The notes: generated by a model from the letters alone, not told the origin. A stretch of DNA of 64,000 nt from an uncultured Clostridia bacterium (GCA_946406145.1 CAMJJL010000003.1:17395-81394); one strand, 5' to 3'. Positions 1 through 10,814 are shown, counted from the stretch's first letter. Translations and numbers: made by a program.

Positions 1-439
1 TGCGACAAAAGACATGATTTGAATGTGGATCACCGTCGGATTTGATCAGCCCGATGTTATCGAGATGGATACCGAGGCAGTAGAAGTAATGCGCACCGAA
101 GATACAAAAGATACCCGACAGAATCAGCATGTTTGCCGTCATCGGTGCGTTCGGAAAACGATTGAAGATGATGAGCGGATTGAAGAAGATACCGACAAAC
201 GCAAGACTGAACACAAGCGGCAGAATAACATTGCCGATAGCGATTTCCGCTTCATTTGTATTGCGGTAATAGAAGATGTTGCTGACGACAGCGAAGAGTA
301 CCAATACCGCGAGAAATCCCCATTTCAAAGGAGCATAGCCGCTTTCCGCGCTCAGATTGCCAAAGCCTTTTGCGGCGAATAAAAGTATCAGTCCGAACAC
401 AAAGGTGATCGAATCGATCACATAAAGTTTTCTGTTCAT
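1..439 (-). CDS. Multi-pass membrane protein, truncated by window start (3' end missing)
   Basis: ATG at 437-439 (minus) after AGGAGG; open frame to window edge: MNRKLYVIDSITFVFGLILLFAAKGFGNLSAESGYAPLKWGFLAVLVLFAVVSNIFYY... Absent from the ORF track because it has no stop in the window. Confidence 0.75.
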   Translation of the reverse strand, partial: MNRKLYVIDSITFVFGLILLFAAKGFGNLSAESGYAPLKWGFLAVLVLFAVVSNIFYYRNTNEAEIAIGNVILPLVFSLAFVGIFFNPLIIFNRFPNAPMTANMLILSGIFCIFGAHYFYCLGIHLDNIGLIKSDGDPHSNHVFCR

Positions 440-900
440 TAGATCCTCCTTTTGATGATATACTCCAGCAGCGCCCGACATCCTTTTGTGATATCATCCC
501 ATGTCGCCGCAAAGTCGCCCGTATACCACGGGTCGGCGACGTCGCGCGTGCTGTCGGCGTATTCCATCAGTAGGCGCACCTTGTTCTCGGGATCACTGCC
601 GATGATCCGCATGATGTTGCGCTGATTATTTCGATCCATGATCGGGATGTAATCGTAGCGCTCATAGTCGGCGGCGGTCATCTGACGGGCGTATTTGCCG
701 GAGCAGGACAGACCGTGCTTTTGAAGCTCTCTGCGCGCGGGAGGATAGACGGGATTGCCCAGCTCCTCGCGGCTGGTGGCGGCGGAGGCAATCTCAAAAT
801 CCTTTTCCAGTCCCGCCTTTTTGACATAATCTTTCATCACGAATTCCGCCATCGGACTGCGGCAGATGTTCCCGTGACAGACGAATAATATCTTGACCAT
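439..900 (-). CDS. Low-molecular-weight protein-tyrosine phosphatase
   Basis: MVKILFVCHGNICRSPMAEF (C-x5-R P-loop) and C-terminal DPWYTGDF; start placed at internal Met (900), not 1017. Confidence 0.92.
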   Translation of the reverse strand: MVKILFVCHGNICRSPMAEFVMKDYVKKAGLEKDFEIASAATSREELGNPVYPPARRELQKHGLSCSGKYARQMTAADYERYDYIPIMDRNNQRNIMRIIGSDPENKVRLLMEYADSTRDVADPWYTGDFAATWDDITKGCRALLEYIIKRRI

Positions 901-1137
901 ATCGCACCTCCATATTCTGATCGTTATTGCAAAGGATAAGATGGAGATTGCCGCGTCGGAACGATGTTCCTCCTCGCAATGGCAATCTGAAATGCGCCCC
1001 GCGGTAATCTCAACCAAGCAATTGATCCTGATATCAGTATACCATACTAAGGTAATATTGTACAGTTTTCCGGTCAGAATCTTGTATGCTATGAGGATAG
1101 AAAAAACGTCGACAATACTGGTATAATATAAATGATA

Positions 1138-1186
1138 GTCTCCCTTTCCTAAGGGAGGTGGGCGCGCTTGCGCGCTCGGAGGGTTG
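1138..1186 (+). repeat. Family B two-hairpin intergenic repeat
   Basis: CTCCCTTTCCTAAGGGAG followed by GCGCGCttGCGCGC and GGAGGGTTG. Confidence 0.7.
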
Positions 1187-1187
1187 A

Positions 1188-2705
<1,518 letters not shown>

Positions 2706-2716
2706 AGTGAGGAGCT

Positions 2717-3254
2717 AAAAAGGCTTCCCCTCGGGGGGAAGCTGTCAGACAGACATGTCTGACTGATGAGGGGATAACCTATTCTTTCAATCTGTTTTTC
2801 AAAGAGTGGTGAACGATGCAGAATAAACTAACCGGTTTTTCACAAAAGCTCCGTAAGAATATGACAAAAGAAGAAAGACACCTTTGGTATGATTATCTGA
2901 AACGATTACCTGTTACTGTGAATCGTCAAAAGGTAATCGGAGAATATATCGTTGATTTTTATGTCGCCGAAGCAAGAATAATAATTGAACTCGACGGTTC
3001 ACAACATTATTCAGAAGCCGGAGAACACCACGATAGAGAACGTGATGATTATTTCAGAAGAATCGGGGTTAAAGTGTTGCGATATACCAATCGACAAATA
3101 CATAAAGAGTTTGACAATGTATGTCATGACATCGGGCGTCAAATTGAGAGTTCGATGAAAGGAAGAAAACTCTTTGTATAAAGCATTTGGATGCAAGGTG
3201 AGCCCCTCATCCGTCAACGTTGTTGACACCTTCCCCCCGAGGGGAAGGCTATTG
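2717..3254. mobile_element. Candidate mobile unit: DUF559 endonuclease gene bounded by inverted family A two-hairpin repeats
   Basis: Left GGCTTCCCCTCGGGGGGAAGCTGTCAGAC...GTCTGACTGATGAGGGG; right, in reverse complement, AGCCTTCCCCTCGGGGGGAAGGTGTCAACAACGTTGACGGATGAGGGG. Confidence 0.55.
2816..3181 (+). CDS. DUF559 domain protein (Vsr/PD-(D/E)XK-like endonuclease)
   Basis: KLRKNMTKEERHLWYDYLKRLPVTVNRQKVIGEYIVDFYVAEARIIIELDGSQHYS...DDYFRRIGVKVLRYTNRQI, typical DUF559 pattern. Confidence 0.9.
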   Translation: MQNKLTGFSQKLRKNMTKEERHLWYDYLKRLPVTVNRQKVIGEYIVDFYVAEARIIIELDGSQHYSEAGEHHDRERDDYFRRIGVKVLRYTNRQIHKEFDNVCHDIGRQIESSMKGRKLFV

Positions 3255-3279
3255 ATCCAATAAGTGAGGAACAAGATTT

Positions 3280-4725
3280 ATGTACGACATTATCATCCTC
3301 GGCGCAGGCGTGATCGGTTGCGCCGTGGCGAGAGAACTCAGCAAATACAACGCCAAGATACTGGTGCTCGAGAAAAACGAGGACGTATGCTCCGGCACCA
3401 GCAAGGCGAACAGCGGCATTGTCCACTCGGGCTATGACGCGCACAACGGTACCCTCAAGGCAAGGTTCAATATCGAGGGCAACCGCATGATGGGCGACGT
3501 CTGCAATGAGCTGGACGTTCCCTTCGACCGTATCGGTTCGCTGACCGTCTGCACGGATGAAAAGAATATCTCCGATCTCGAAGCGCTCAAAGAGAGGGGA
3601 GAGAAGAACGGGGTAGAGGGTCTCACGATCCTCAGTCGTGAAGATCTGCTCAAAGTGGAGCCGCATATCGGCGATGAGGTCGTTGCCGCGCTCTACGCGC
3701 CCACGGCAGGCGTGATATGTCCGTTCAAGCTGACCATTGCTTTTGCCGAAAACGCCGCCGTCAACGGCACAGAATTCCGCTTTGATACCGAGGTAAAAAA
3801 GGTATATTGTGATAACGGGATTTGGCACGTTGTGACCGATGACGAAGAATATACGGCCGCGGTCGTCGTCAATGCGGCAGGCGTTTACGCGGATGTGTTC
3901 CACAATATGGTATCCGAAAAGAAGCTCCGCATCACGCCGCGCCGCGGTGATTATATCCTGCTTGACCGTGCGGTAGGGGGCTTTGTGAACCATACCATCT
4001 TCCAGCTGCCCACCAAGCTCGGTAAGGGTGTGTTGGTCACACCCACCGTCCACGGCAACACCATCGTCGGTCCCACCGCTGTGGATATGGACGACAAGGA
4101 GTGTACCGCCACCTCTGCCGGCGGTATCGACAGCGTGATCGAAAAGTCGGCACTGAGCGTCAAGAATCTCCCTATTCGTCAGGTCATTACCTCCTTTGCG
4201 GGCTTACGCGCGCATGAGGACGGAGGCGATTTCATCCTCGGCGAGCCGGATGACGCGCCCGGCTTCTTTGACTGCGCCGGTATCGAAAGCCCCGGCTTGA
4301 CCGCGTCGCCTGCCATCGGCGTGTATATCGCCGATTTGATACAGAAAAAATACAGCCTGAGCGAGAAAGCGGATTTCATCGCTCAGCGCAAGGATATATT
4401 GAATCCCTCGACCTTATCGCTCGAGGAGCGTAACGAGCTGATCAAACGTGAACCTGCATACGGCACCATCATCTGCCGATGTGAATCTGTCACCGAGGGC
4501 GAGATCCTCGACGCGATCCGCCGCCCTGTCGGCGCACGCTCACTCGACGGCGTCAAGCGCCGCACACGTGCAGGTATGGGTCGCTGTCAGGCTGGTTTTT
4601 GCAGCCCCAAGGTGATGGAGATTTTGCGCCGTGAGCTGGACATCGACCTCACACAGGTCACAAAGAGCGGCGGCAAATCCACGATCGTCAACGCGCGTAC
4701 AAAGGACGGTGACAGTAATGAATAA
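3280..4725 (+). CDS. FAD-dependent glycerol-3-phosphate dehydrogenase-like oxidoreductase with C-terminal BFD-like [2Fe-2S] domain
   Basis: MYDIIILGAGVIGCAVARELSKY Rossmann; C-terminal CRCESVTEGEI...AGMGRCQAGFC. Confidence 0.9.
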   Translation: MYDIIILGAGVIGCAVARELSKYNAKILVLEKNEDVCSGTSKANSGIVHSGYDAHNGTLKARFNIEGNRMMGDVCNELDVPFDRIGSLTVCTDEKNISDLEALKERGEKNGVEGLTILSREDLLKVEPHIGDEVVAALYAPTAGVICPFKLTIAFAENAAVNGTEFRFDTEVKKVYCDNGIWHVVTDDEEYTAAVVVNAAGVYADVFHNMVSEKKLRITPRRGDYILLDRAVGGFVNHTIFQLPTKLGKGVLVTPTVHGNTIVGPTAVDMDDKECTATSAGGIDSVIEKSALSVKNLPIRQVITSFAGLRAHEDGGDFILGEPDDAPGFFDCAGIESPGLTASPAIGVYIADLIQKKYSLSEKADFIAQRKDILNPSTLSLEERNELIKREPAYGTIICRCESVTEGEILDAIRRPVGARSLDGVKRRTRAGMGRCQAGFCSPKVMEILRRELDIDLTQVTKSGGKSTIVNARTKDGDSNE

Positions 4726-5980
4726 AGTAGATATCGTCATCGTCGGCGGAGGTCCCGCGGGACTGGCGGCGGCTGTCGCGGCATATGACGACGGCGCAAA
4801 AAGCATTTTGATCTTAGAGCGTGACGAGCAGCTCGGCGGCATTCTCAACCAGTGCATCCACAACGGCTTCGGTCTGCACACCTTCAAGGAGGAACTGACA
4901 GGCCCCGAGTACGCCGATCGCTTTATCCGGCAAGTGAGCGAACGCAAGATTCCTTTCCTGCTGAACACCATGGTCATGGAGATCTCACCCGACAGGGTCG
5001 TGACCGCTATGAACCGTGAGGACGGCATGTTTCAGATCAAGGCAAAGGCGGTCATCCTCGCGATGGGCTGTCGTGAACGGCCCCGTGGGGCTTTGAATAT
5101 CCCCGGCTACCGACCCGCCGGCATTTTTTCGGCAGGAACGGCACAGAGATTGGTCAACATCGAGGGCTATATGCCCGGCAAAGAGGTCGTCATCCTCGGC
5201 TCGGGCGATATCGGACTGATCATGGCGCGCCGCATGACCTTAGAGGGCGCAAAGGTGAAGCTCGTCGCAGAGCTGATGCCGTACTCGGGCGGCTTGAAGC
5301 GCAATATCGTCCAGTGTCTGGATGATTTCGATATCCCTCTGCGATTATCGCACACGGTCGTGGATATCGAGGGCAAGGAGCATATCACCGCCGTGACCAT
5401 CGCCGAGGTCGGCGCCGACTGCAAGCCGATCAAGGGCACGGAGGAACGTTATACCTGTGATACCCTGCTCCTGTCCTGCGGTCTGATCCCCGAAAATGAG
5501 CTGAGCACCGCCGCCGGTGTAGCACTCAGTCCCGTGACGGGCGGTCCTGTCGTCAACGAAAGTCTGGAGACCAACATCGAGGGCGTTTTTGCCTGCGGCA
5601 ATGTCCTGCATGTGCACGACCTTGTGGACTTTGTATCGGAAGAAGCGGCAAAAGCAGGCGTGACCGCGTCACGTTTTGCGCGCGGTGAACGCTCCGCTGA
5701 CAGCGGCAGAGAGATCGCCGTCAAGACTGAGGGCGGCGTGCGCTACACTGTGCCTGTTACCGTTCGTCCCGATCATGTTGAGGAAAATCTGACGATCCGT
5801 TTTCGCGTAGGAGATGTGTACAAGGATTCCTATGTCAGCGTGTATTTTGACGATACCCGCGTCCGCCATCAAAAGAAGCGTATCTTAGCGCCCGGCGAGA
5901 TGGAACAGGTCGTCATCCTGAAGAAACAACTGGATGAGATCCCTGATCTGAAAACGATCACGGTGAAGATAGAGCCATAG
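4718..5980 (+). CDS. NAD(P)/FAD-dependent oxidoreductase (GlpB/pyridine nucleotide-disulfide type)
   Basis: MNKVDIVIVGGGPAGLAAAVAAYDDG; start set to 4718, overlapping the previous stop. Confidence 0.88.
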   Translation: MNKVDIVIVGGGPAGLAAAVAAYDDGAKSILILERDEQLGGILNQCIHNGFGLHTFKEELTGPEYADRFIRQVSERKIPFLLNTMVMEISPDRVVTAMNREDGMFQIKAKAVILAMGCRERPRGALNIPGYRPAGIFSAGTAQRLVNIEGYMPGKEVVILGSGDIGLIMARRMTLEGAKVKLVAELMPYSGGLKRNIVQCLDDFDIPLRLSHTVVDIEGKEHITAVTIAEVGADCKPIKGTEERYTCDTLLLSCGLIPENELSTAAGVALSPVTGGPVVNESLETNIEGVFACGNVLHVHDLVDFVSEEAAKAGVTASRFARGERSADSGREIAVKTEGGVRYTVPVTVRPDHVEENLTIRFRVGDVYKDSYVSVYFDDTRVRHQKKRILAPGEMEQVVILKKQLDEIPDLKTITVKIEP

Positions 5981-6142
5981 CCTCCCTTTCCTAAGGGAGG
6001 TGGCCCGAAGGGCGGAGGGTTGCAACCCCCGGTCGCCTTCCGATATAACAATTCACGCGGTGAGGCGGAAACGCATCCACCTCATCCGCTTCACTTCGTT
6101 CAGCACCTTCCCCTTAAGGGGAAGGCTCAGAAAGGAACAACA

Positions 6143-6502
6143 ATGGAAATCAAAGAACTCACCTGTATCAACTGTCCGATGGGCTGTCTGCTGACCGTCG
6201 AGATGGACGGCGAAGAGATCAGGGATATCAGCGGCTACACCTGTCCGCGCGGCAAGACCTATGCCGAAAAAGAGGTCACCAACCCCACCCGTGTCGTCAC
6301 CTCGACGATCAAGGTCACAGGCGGCAAGAAGGATCGCGTCGCTTGCAAAACGCAGTACGACATCCCCAAGGATAAGATCGGCGCGGTGATGGAGGCGATC
6401 AACGCGGCTCAGGCACAGGCGCCCGTCGTGATTGGCGAGGTGCTGATCGCGGACGTCGCCGGCACCGGTGTGGACGTCGTCGCCACCGCACATGCGGTTT
6501 AG
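6143..6502 (+). CDS. DUF1667 domain protein
   Basis: MEIKELTCINCPMGCLLTVEMDGEEIRDISGYTCPRGKTYAEKEVTNPTRVVTSTIKV; typical partner of GlpA/GlpB-like genes. Confidence 0.88.
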   Translation: MEIKELTCINCPMGCLLTVEMDGEEIRDISGYTCPRGKTYAEKEVTNPTRVVTSTIKVTGGKKDRVACKTQYDIPKDKIGAVMEAINAAQAQAPVVIGEVLIADVAGTGVDVVATAHAV

Positions 6503-6645
6503 TGTATTAAATCGTTGAAAAGTGCGCAATAAACCATCCATATCAAATCTTATATTTGGTGAAAACAGAGTAAATGCCGATTGTCCGTTGACTTTCGGCA
6601 TTTTGTTGTTTATATTGTACCTTGGAATAATCCATCAATAATAAT

Positions 6646-6846
6646 TGTCATTGCGAAGCCCTTTAACCGGGTTCCCCGACACGCCCCGCGTGTTGGGGAG
6701 AGGAGGAGTCGCGGAGCAAGGTCAAGGCATACCAACCGGATATGCCTACCGCGCAAAGCGAACGACGACGACGTGGCAATCCCACAAAGCAGGAGTACAG
6801 CGGTGTGGGATTCCCACGTCGGGAGCAATCCCTCCTCGGAATGACA
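6646..6846. repeat. Composite intergenic repeat with TGTCATTgCGA ... TCGGAATGACA ends
   Basis: Inverted ends and several internal hairpins; related copies at 10617-10766 and (partial) 48530-48575. Confidence 0.5.
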
Positions 6847-6866
6847 CTTTATCGGAGGGGAATAAT

Positions 6867-7940
6867 TTGGAAAAATTTAAAGAGTTTTTAAAACGCAAGA
6901 ATATTGAGATCTCGTGGAAGCGCTACGGTATCGACGCGCTCGGCGCAATGGCACAGGGTTTGTTCTGTTCCCTGTTGATCGGTACGATCATCAAGACTAT
7001 CGGCGTACTGTCGGGCTGGCAGTTCTTTACCGATATCGGTACCTACGCGATGGCGGTGTCGGGTCCTGCAATGGCGGTCGCCATCGGCTATGCGCTCAAG
7101 GCCGATCCCATGGTGCTGTTCTCACTGGCGGCAGTCGGTTGGGCGGCAAATGCCGAGGGCGGCGCAGGCGGTCCGTTGGCGGTTCTGGTCATCGCGATCA
7201 TCGCCGCCGAATGCGGCAAGGCGGTCAGTAAGGAAACCAAGGTCGATATCCTCGTGACTCCTGCGGTGACGATCCTCGTCGGCGTGGCGCTGGCGAAATT
7301 GATCGCGCCCCCGATCGGTACGGCGGCAAGCTGGTTCGGCTTGCTGATCGACTCGGCAACAAAGCTCCAACCCTTCCTGATGGGCGTCGTGGTATCTGTG
7401 CTGGTCGGTATCGCACTGACCCTGCCGATCAGTTCGGCGGCGATCTGCTCGGTGCTCGCGCTCACGGGACTTGCCGGTGGTGCTGCCGTGGCAGGCTGCT
7501 GCGCGCAGATGGTCGGTTTTGCGGTGATGTCCTTCCGTGAGAACCGTTGGGGCGGACTGGTCAGCCAAGGGCTGGGCACCTCGATGCTCCAGATGCCGAA
7601 CATCGTCAAGAATCCGCGTATCTGGATCGCGCCCATCGTGACCTCCGCGATCACCGGGCCGATCGCGACCTGTGTGTTCAAGCTCCAGATGAACGGCGCG
7701 CCGATCAACTCGGGCATGGGCACCTGCGGATTGTGCGGTCAGATCGGCGTGATTACCGGATGGTTCAATCCGTCTGAGGAAGCAATCGCGAAAGGCGCTG
7801 CAACAATCACACCCGGCGTGATGGACTGGATCGGACTGATCCTGATCTGTATCGTACTCCCTGCCGTAATCACGCCGCTGATCAACCTGATCCTGCGCAA
7901 GGTCGGATGGGTCAAGGACGGCGATTTGAAGCTGGCATAA
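6867..7940 (+). CDS. PTS sugar transporter subunit IIC-like membrane protein
   Basis: TTG start at 6867 after cggagggg; hydrophobic, GTCGLCGQIGVI and NPRIWIAPIVTSAITGPIA typical of the PTS_EIIC_2 family. Confidence 0.8.
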   Translation: MEKFKEFLKRKNIEISWKRYGIDALGAMAQGLFCSLLIGTIIKTIGVLSGWQFFTDIGTYAMAVSGPAMAVAIGYALKADPMVLFSLAAVGWAANAEGGAGGPLAVLVIAIIAAECGKAVSKETKVDILVTPAVTILVGVALAKLIAPPIGTAASWFGLLIDSATKLQPFLMGVVVSVLVGIALTLPISSAAICSVLALTGLAGGAAVAGCCAQMVGFAVMSFRENRWGGLVSQGLGTSMLQMPNIVKNPRIWIAPIVTSAITGPIATCVFKLQMNGAPINSGMGTCGLCGQIGVITGWFNPSEEAIAKGAATITPGVMDWIGLILICIVLPAVITPLINLILRKVGWVKDGDLKLA

Positions 7941-7954
7941 TATATTGATGTTAA

Positions 7955-7980
7955 AGACACCTGCTGTGAAGCGGGTGTTT
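7955..7980 (+). terminator. Rho-independent terminator
   Basis: ACACCTGCTgtgaAGCGGGTGTTTTTG. Confidence 0.75.
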
Positions 7981-8076
7981 TTGCTTTTCACAGATAGGGT
8001 TAAGAGGGTATATAGCTCTCACTCATATAGACGCTGTGCGCTTATGTGTAGAGAAGATTTGAAAAAAATAAAAAAA

Positions 8077-8149
8077 TTATCGTTTTTCGTTAAAAATCTA
8101 TTGACAAATGAAAAAACCATGCTATAATACAGTTAACGATAAACGTTAA
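8077..8149 (+). promoter_or_regulatory. Sigma-A-type promoter with TTAACG inverted repeats
   Basis: TTGACA 8101-8106, TATAAT 8123-8128 (16-bp spacer), TTAACGataaaCGTTAA 8133-8149, related TTATCGTTTTTCGTTAA 8077-8093. Confidence 0.65.
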
Positions 8150-8194
8150 ATAATTTGTCTGTTAAATCAATTTTTTGATGAAAAGGAGAAAATC

Positions 8195-8872
8195 ATGGGA
8201 AATTCAATCAAGAAAAAGATCAATATTTTCGGCAAGGTCGCCAAGATCATCACAATGATCATCATCGTATGCTTGCTCGTCACGGAAGGCTTTATGCTTG
8301 CCGGCGGTATCATTATTGCCTGTGTTCCGAAGAACAGTGTGACGGTCGACGGAACGGGAACGATCGATGTGAATGTGAACACCGAGTATTTCGGTTTGGA
8401 GGGCGAGAGGTTCTATGTGAACACCGGCAGCGGACACCTTGCGCTCGGTGAGATCAGCACCGGCAGCTTGGACGTCAAAAACGAGAATGGTAATCTGAAT
8501 GTCAACGGCGACTTCAGGCAGCTTCACTTTGATCTGAATGACGGTATGCTGATGCTCGTATACGGAATGGTATATGTCGCGGCAATCGTCGTGGCGCTGT
8601 TCTTCTTCCGCGCTTTGATGAAGCAGTTTATGGTGTGCGACAGTCCGTTCAGCGAGGAAGTCGTCAAGAAAATGCGCGCGTTCGCGATCGCGCTGATTCC
8701 CTGCATAGCGGCTGTGCAGATCATGAAATCGGCGATCTCCGCAAAGATCAGCGGTTCCTTTAGCTTCGATATCGATTTGATCTCGGTTGCGTTTGTCATT
8801 ATTATCTTCATCTTGACGATGATCTTCAAATACGGTACAGAGCTGCAAAAAGAGCACGACGAAACGGTGTAA
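8195..8872 (+). CDS. DUF2975 family membrane protein
   Basis: Four hydrophobic segments, FFFRALMKQFMVCDSPFSEEVVKKMRAFA; followed by small XRE gene as in DUF2975/YozG pairs. Confidence 0.75.
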   Translation: MGNSIKKKINIFGKVAKIITMIIIVCLLVTEGFMLAGGIIIACVPKNSVTVDGTGTIDVNVNTEYFGLEGERFYVNTGSGHLALGEISTGSLDVKNENGNLNVNGDFRQLHFDLNDGMLMLVYGMVYVAAIVVALFFFRALMKQFMVCDSPFSEEVVKKMRAFAIALIPCIAAVQIMKSAISAKISGSFSFDIDLISVAFVIIIFILTMIFKYGTELQKEHDETV

Positions 8873-8881
8873 GGTGAGCAT

Positions 8882-9094
8882 ATGGGAAAGATTATCGTAA
8901 GGCTCGACCGTGTGATGGCAGATCGAAAAATCGGATTGAATGAACTCAGCGAGAAGGTCGGCATTTCAAATGTGAACCTCAGCAAGCTCAAAAACGGTCA
9001 TATCAGCGCGATACGGTTTTCGACCTTGATCGCGATCTGTGAAACGCTGCACTGTCAACCCGGCGATCTGCTGGAATTTTCGGAAGAAAATTGA
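8882..9094 (+). CDS. YozG-like XRE family transcriptional regulator
   Basis: LDRVMADRKIGLNELSEKVGISNVNLSKLKNGHISAIRFSTLIAICETLHCQPGDLLEF. Confidence 0.92.
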   Translation: MGKIIVRLDRVMADRKIGLNELSEKVGISNVNLSKLKNGHISAIRFSTLIAICETLHCQPGDLLEFSEEN

Positions 9095-9129
9095 GAAATA
9101 AAATACTACTTTTTATTGAATATTAGTGT

Positions 9130-9171
9130 AAAACGACATCCCGAGAGAAAGCTCCCTCGGGATGTCGTTTT
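9130..9171. terminator. Bidirectional terminator hairpin
   Basis: AAAACGACATCCCGAG...CTCGGGATGTCGTTTT perfect stem between convergent genes. Confidence 0.8.
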
Positions 9172-9222
9172 ATATACCCAAAAGTCAGGAATATCATGTT
9201 GTAGGTTTGATCAATGTTCTGC

Positions 9223-9323
9223 TGTAGGGGAGGGGCTTGCTCCTCCCGTTTACAGGACAGTTGCTTTGTGTAAAGAGGATCATGATTCACACGTTCGGTA
9301 CGTCGCAAGCGCCGTACCCTACA
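9223..9323. repeat. TGTAGGG-ended composite intergenic repeat
   Basis: TGTAGGGGAGGGGCTTGCTCCTCCCG ... CGGTACGTCGCAAGCGCCGTACCCTACA. Confidence 0.6.
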
Positions 9324-9331
9324 AAGTTACT

Positions 9332-10555
9332 TTATAACCCGAACTTCTCCTCAAACTCCGCCAGATCGTTGTTGCAATGGATAGGCTCGCCCACGGCTCG
9401 GATCGCGGAGTCGATGTCCTTCAAGCCGTTGCCCGTGACGATGGAGACGATGGTCGCGTTACGCGGCAGCTTGTTTTCTCGGCTGAGCTTTATCAGCCCT
9501 GCCGTAGCGGTCACACCTGCAGGCTCGCCGAACACACCGGCGTTCTTCGCCAGATATTTCTGCGCTTCTCTTATCTCGTCGTCGGTGACATTGACGCAGA
9601 TGCCGTCGCTGTCTTTGATGGCGTTGATCGCCTTATCCGGATTGCGCGGTACGCCCACGGCAATCGAGTCGGCGTAGGTGTTCTCCTCCTGCGGCTGCCA
9701 AGCCTGACCCGTCATCACGGCGGTGTTGATCGGGCAGCAACCCTGCGCCTGCACGCTGATGATGCGTGGAATATGATCGATCAGCCCGACCATGTACATG
9801 TCGTACAGACCCTTGTACACGCCTGCCACGGTACAGCCGTCGCCGACTGATACCGCGACATAGTCGGGTGCATGGAAATTGAGCTGTTCGCATATCTCAT
9901 GCGCGACGGTCTTTTTGCCCTCGCTGAGATAGGGGTTGATCGCGGCGTTGCGGTTGTACCAGCCGTATTTGTCAATGGCGGCTTTGGATAATTCAAACGT
10001 CTCTTCATAACTGCCGTCCACGGCGGTCAGGTTCGCGCCGAACATCATCAGCTGGGCGATCTTGCCCTTCGGCGCGCGTGACGGGACAAAGATGTAGGTT
10101 TTGAGCCCTGCCTTTGCCGCGTTGCCGGCAAGGGATGAGGCGGCGTTGCCGGTGGAGGAGCAGGCGATGGTATCGTAGCCGGCTTCGATTGCTTTGGTCA
10201 CCGCCATCGCGGAGGCGCGATCCTTGAGGGACGCGGTGGGGTTGACGCCGTCATCCTTGATGTACAGCTTCCTGATGCCGAGATCCTCGGCGATATTCGG
10301 CGCTTCATACAGCGGCGACATTCCGACCCTCAGTCCCTTGGGTACGGTATCCTCTTCGATCGGCAACAGCTCGCGATAGCGCCACATGGTGGGCTCGTCA
10401 CGCTGCGCCAGCACTTCTTTATTGAATCTGGTTTTAATGAATTCGTAGTCGTAGATCACGTCGAGAATACCGCCGCACTCGCAGGTGGTGATATCCGCCG
10501 CGGGAGCGTATGTCCTGCCGCATCTGACGCATTTGCAGTGAATAATATGCTTCAT
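9332..10555 (-). CDS. thrC: Threonine synthase or threonine-synthase-like PLP enzyme with N-terminal zinc ribbon
   Basis: MKHIIHCKCVRCGRTYAPAADITTCECGG; KDDGVNPTASLKDRASAMAVTKA PLP lysine motif; start set to 10555. Confidence 0.82.
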   Translation of the reverse strand: MKHIIHCKCVRCGRTYAPAADITTCECGGILDVIYDYEFIKTRFNKEVLAQRDEPTMWRYRELLPIEEDTVPKGLRVGMSPLYEAPNIAEDLGIRKLYIKDDGVNPTASLKDRASAMAVTKAIEAGYDTIACSSTGNAASSLAGNAAKAGLKTYIFVPSRAPKGKIAQLMMFGANLTAVDGSYEETFELSKAAIDKYGWYNRNAAINPYLSEGKKTVAHEICEQLNFHAPDYVAVSVGDGCTVAGVYKGLYDMYMVGLIDHIPRIISVQAQGCCPINTAVMTGQAWQPQEENTYADSIAVGVPRNPDKAINAIKDSDGICVNVTDDEIREAQKYLAKNAGVFGEPAGVTATAGLIKLSRENKLPRNATIVSIVTGNGLKDIDSAIRAVGEPIHCNNDLAEFEEKFGL

Positions 10556-10616
10556 AGTATCTCCATTCAGCCTTGCTCTTGAGTAAGTGCCGATTAATGC
10601 GGTTTTCGTATTCGTC

Positions 10617-10766
10617 GTCATTCCGAGGAGGGGCAAAGCCCCGACGTGGGAATCCCCCTGATAAGGGTAGAAGCTCACTGTTAAAGCCATGAATGACAAG
10701 GGGATTGCCACAGCCTGCCGTTTTACGGCACCTCCCTGAAGGGAGGCTTCGGGCTTCGCAATGACA
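10617..10766. repeat. Composite intergenic repeat with GTCATTCCGAGG ... TTCGCAATGAC ends
   Basis: Inverted ends, internal hairpins; relative of 6646-6846. Confidence 0.5.
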
Positions 10767-10814
10767 CTGTTATTGTTACGTCGATTTATTCGACGGTTAC
10801 TCGGGGGGAAGCCT

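Noticed and set aside
2720-2775. Family A repeats as simple Rho-independent terminators
   Set aside because: Most lack a T-tract, occur as inverted pairs, and carry a second variable stem; termination may be a side effect but does not explain the layout.
3214-4053. 279-aa minus-strand ORF opposite the GlpA-like gene
   Set aside because: Antisense to a strongly supported FAD oxidoreductase; also starts in the repeat.
7088-7991. 211-aa and 289-aa minus-strand ORFs opposite the PTS IIC gene
   Set aside because: Antisense frames of a clear membrane transporter gene.
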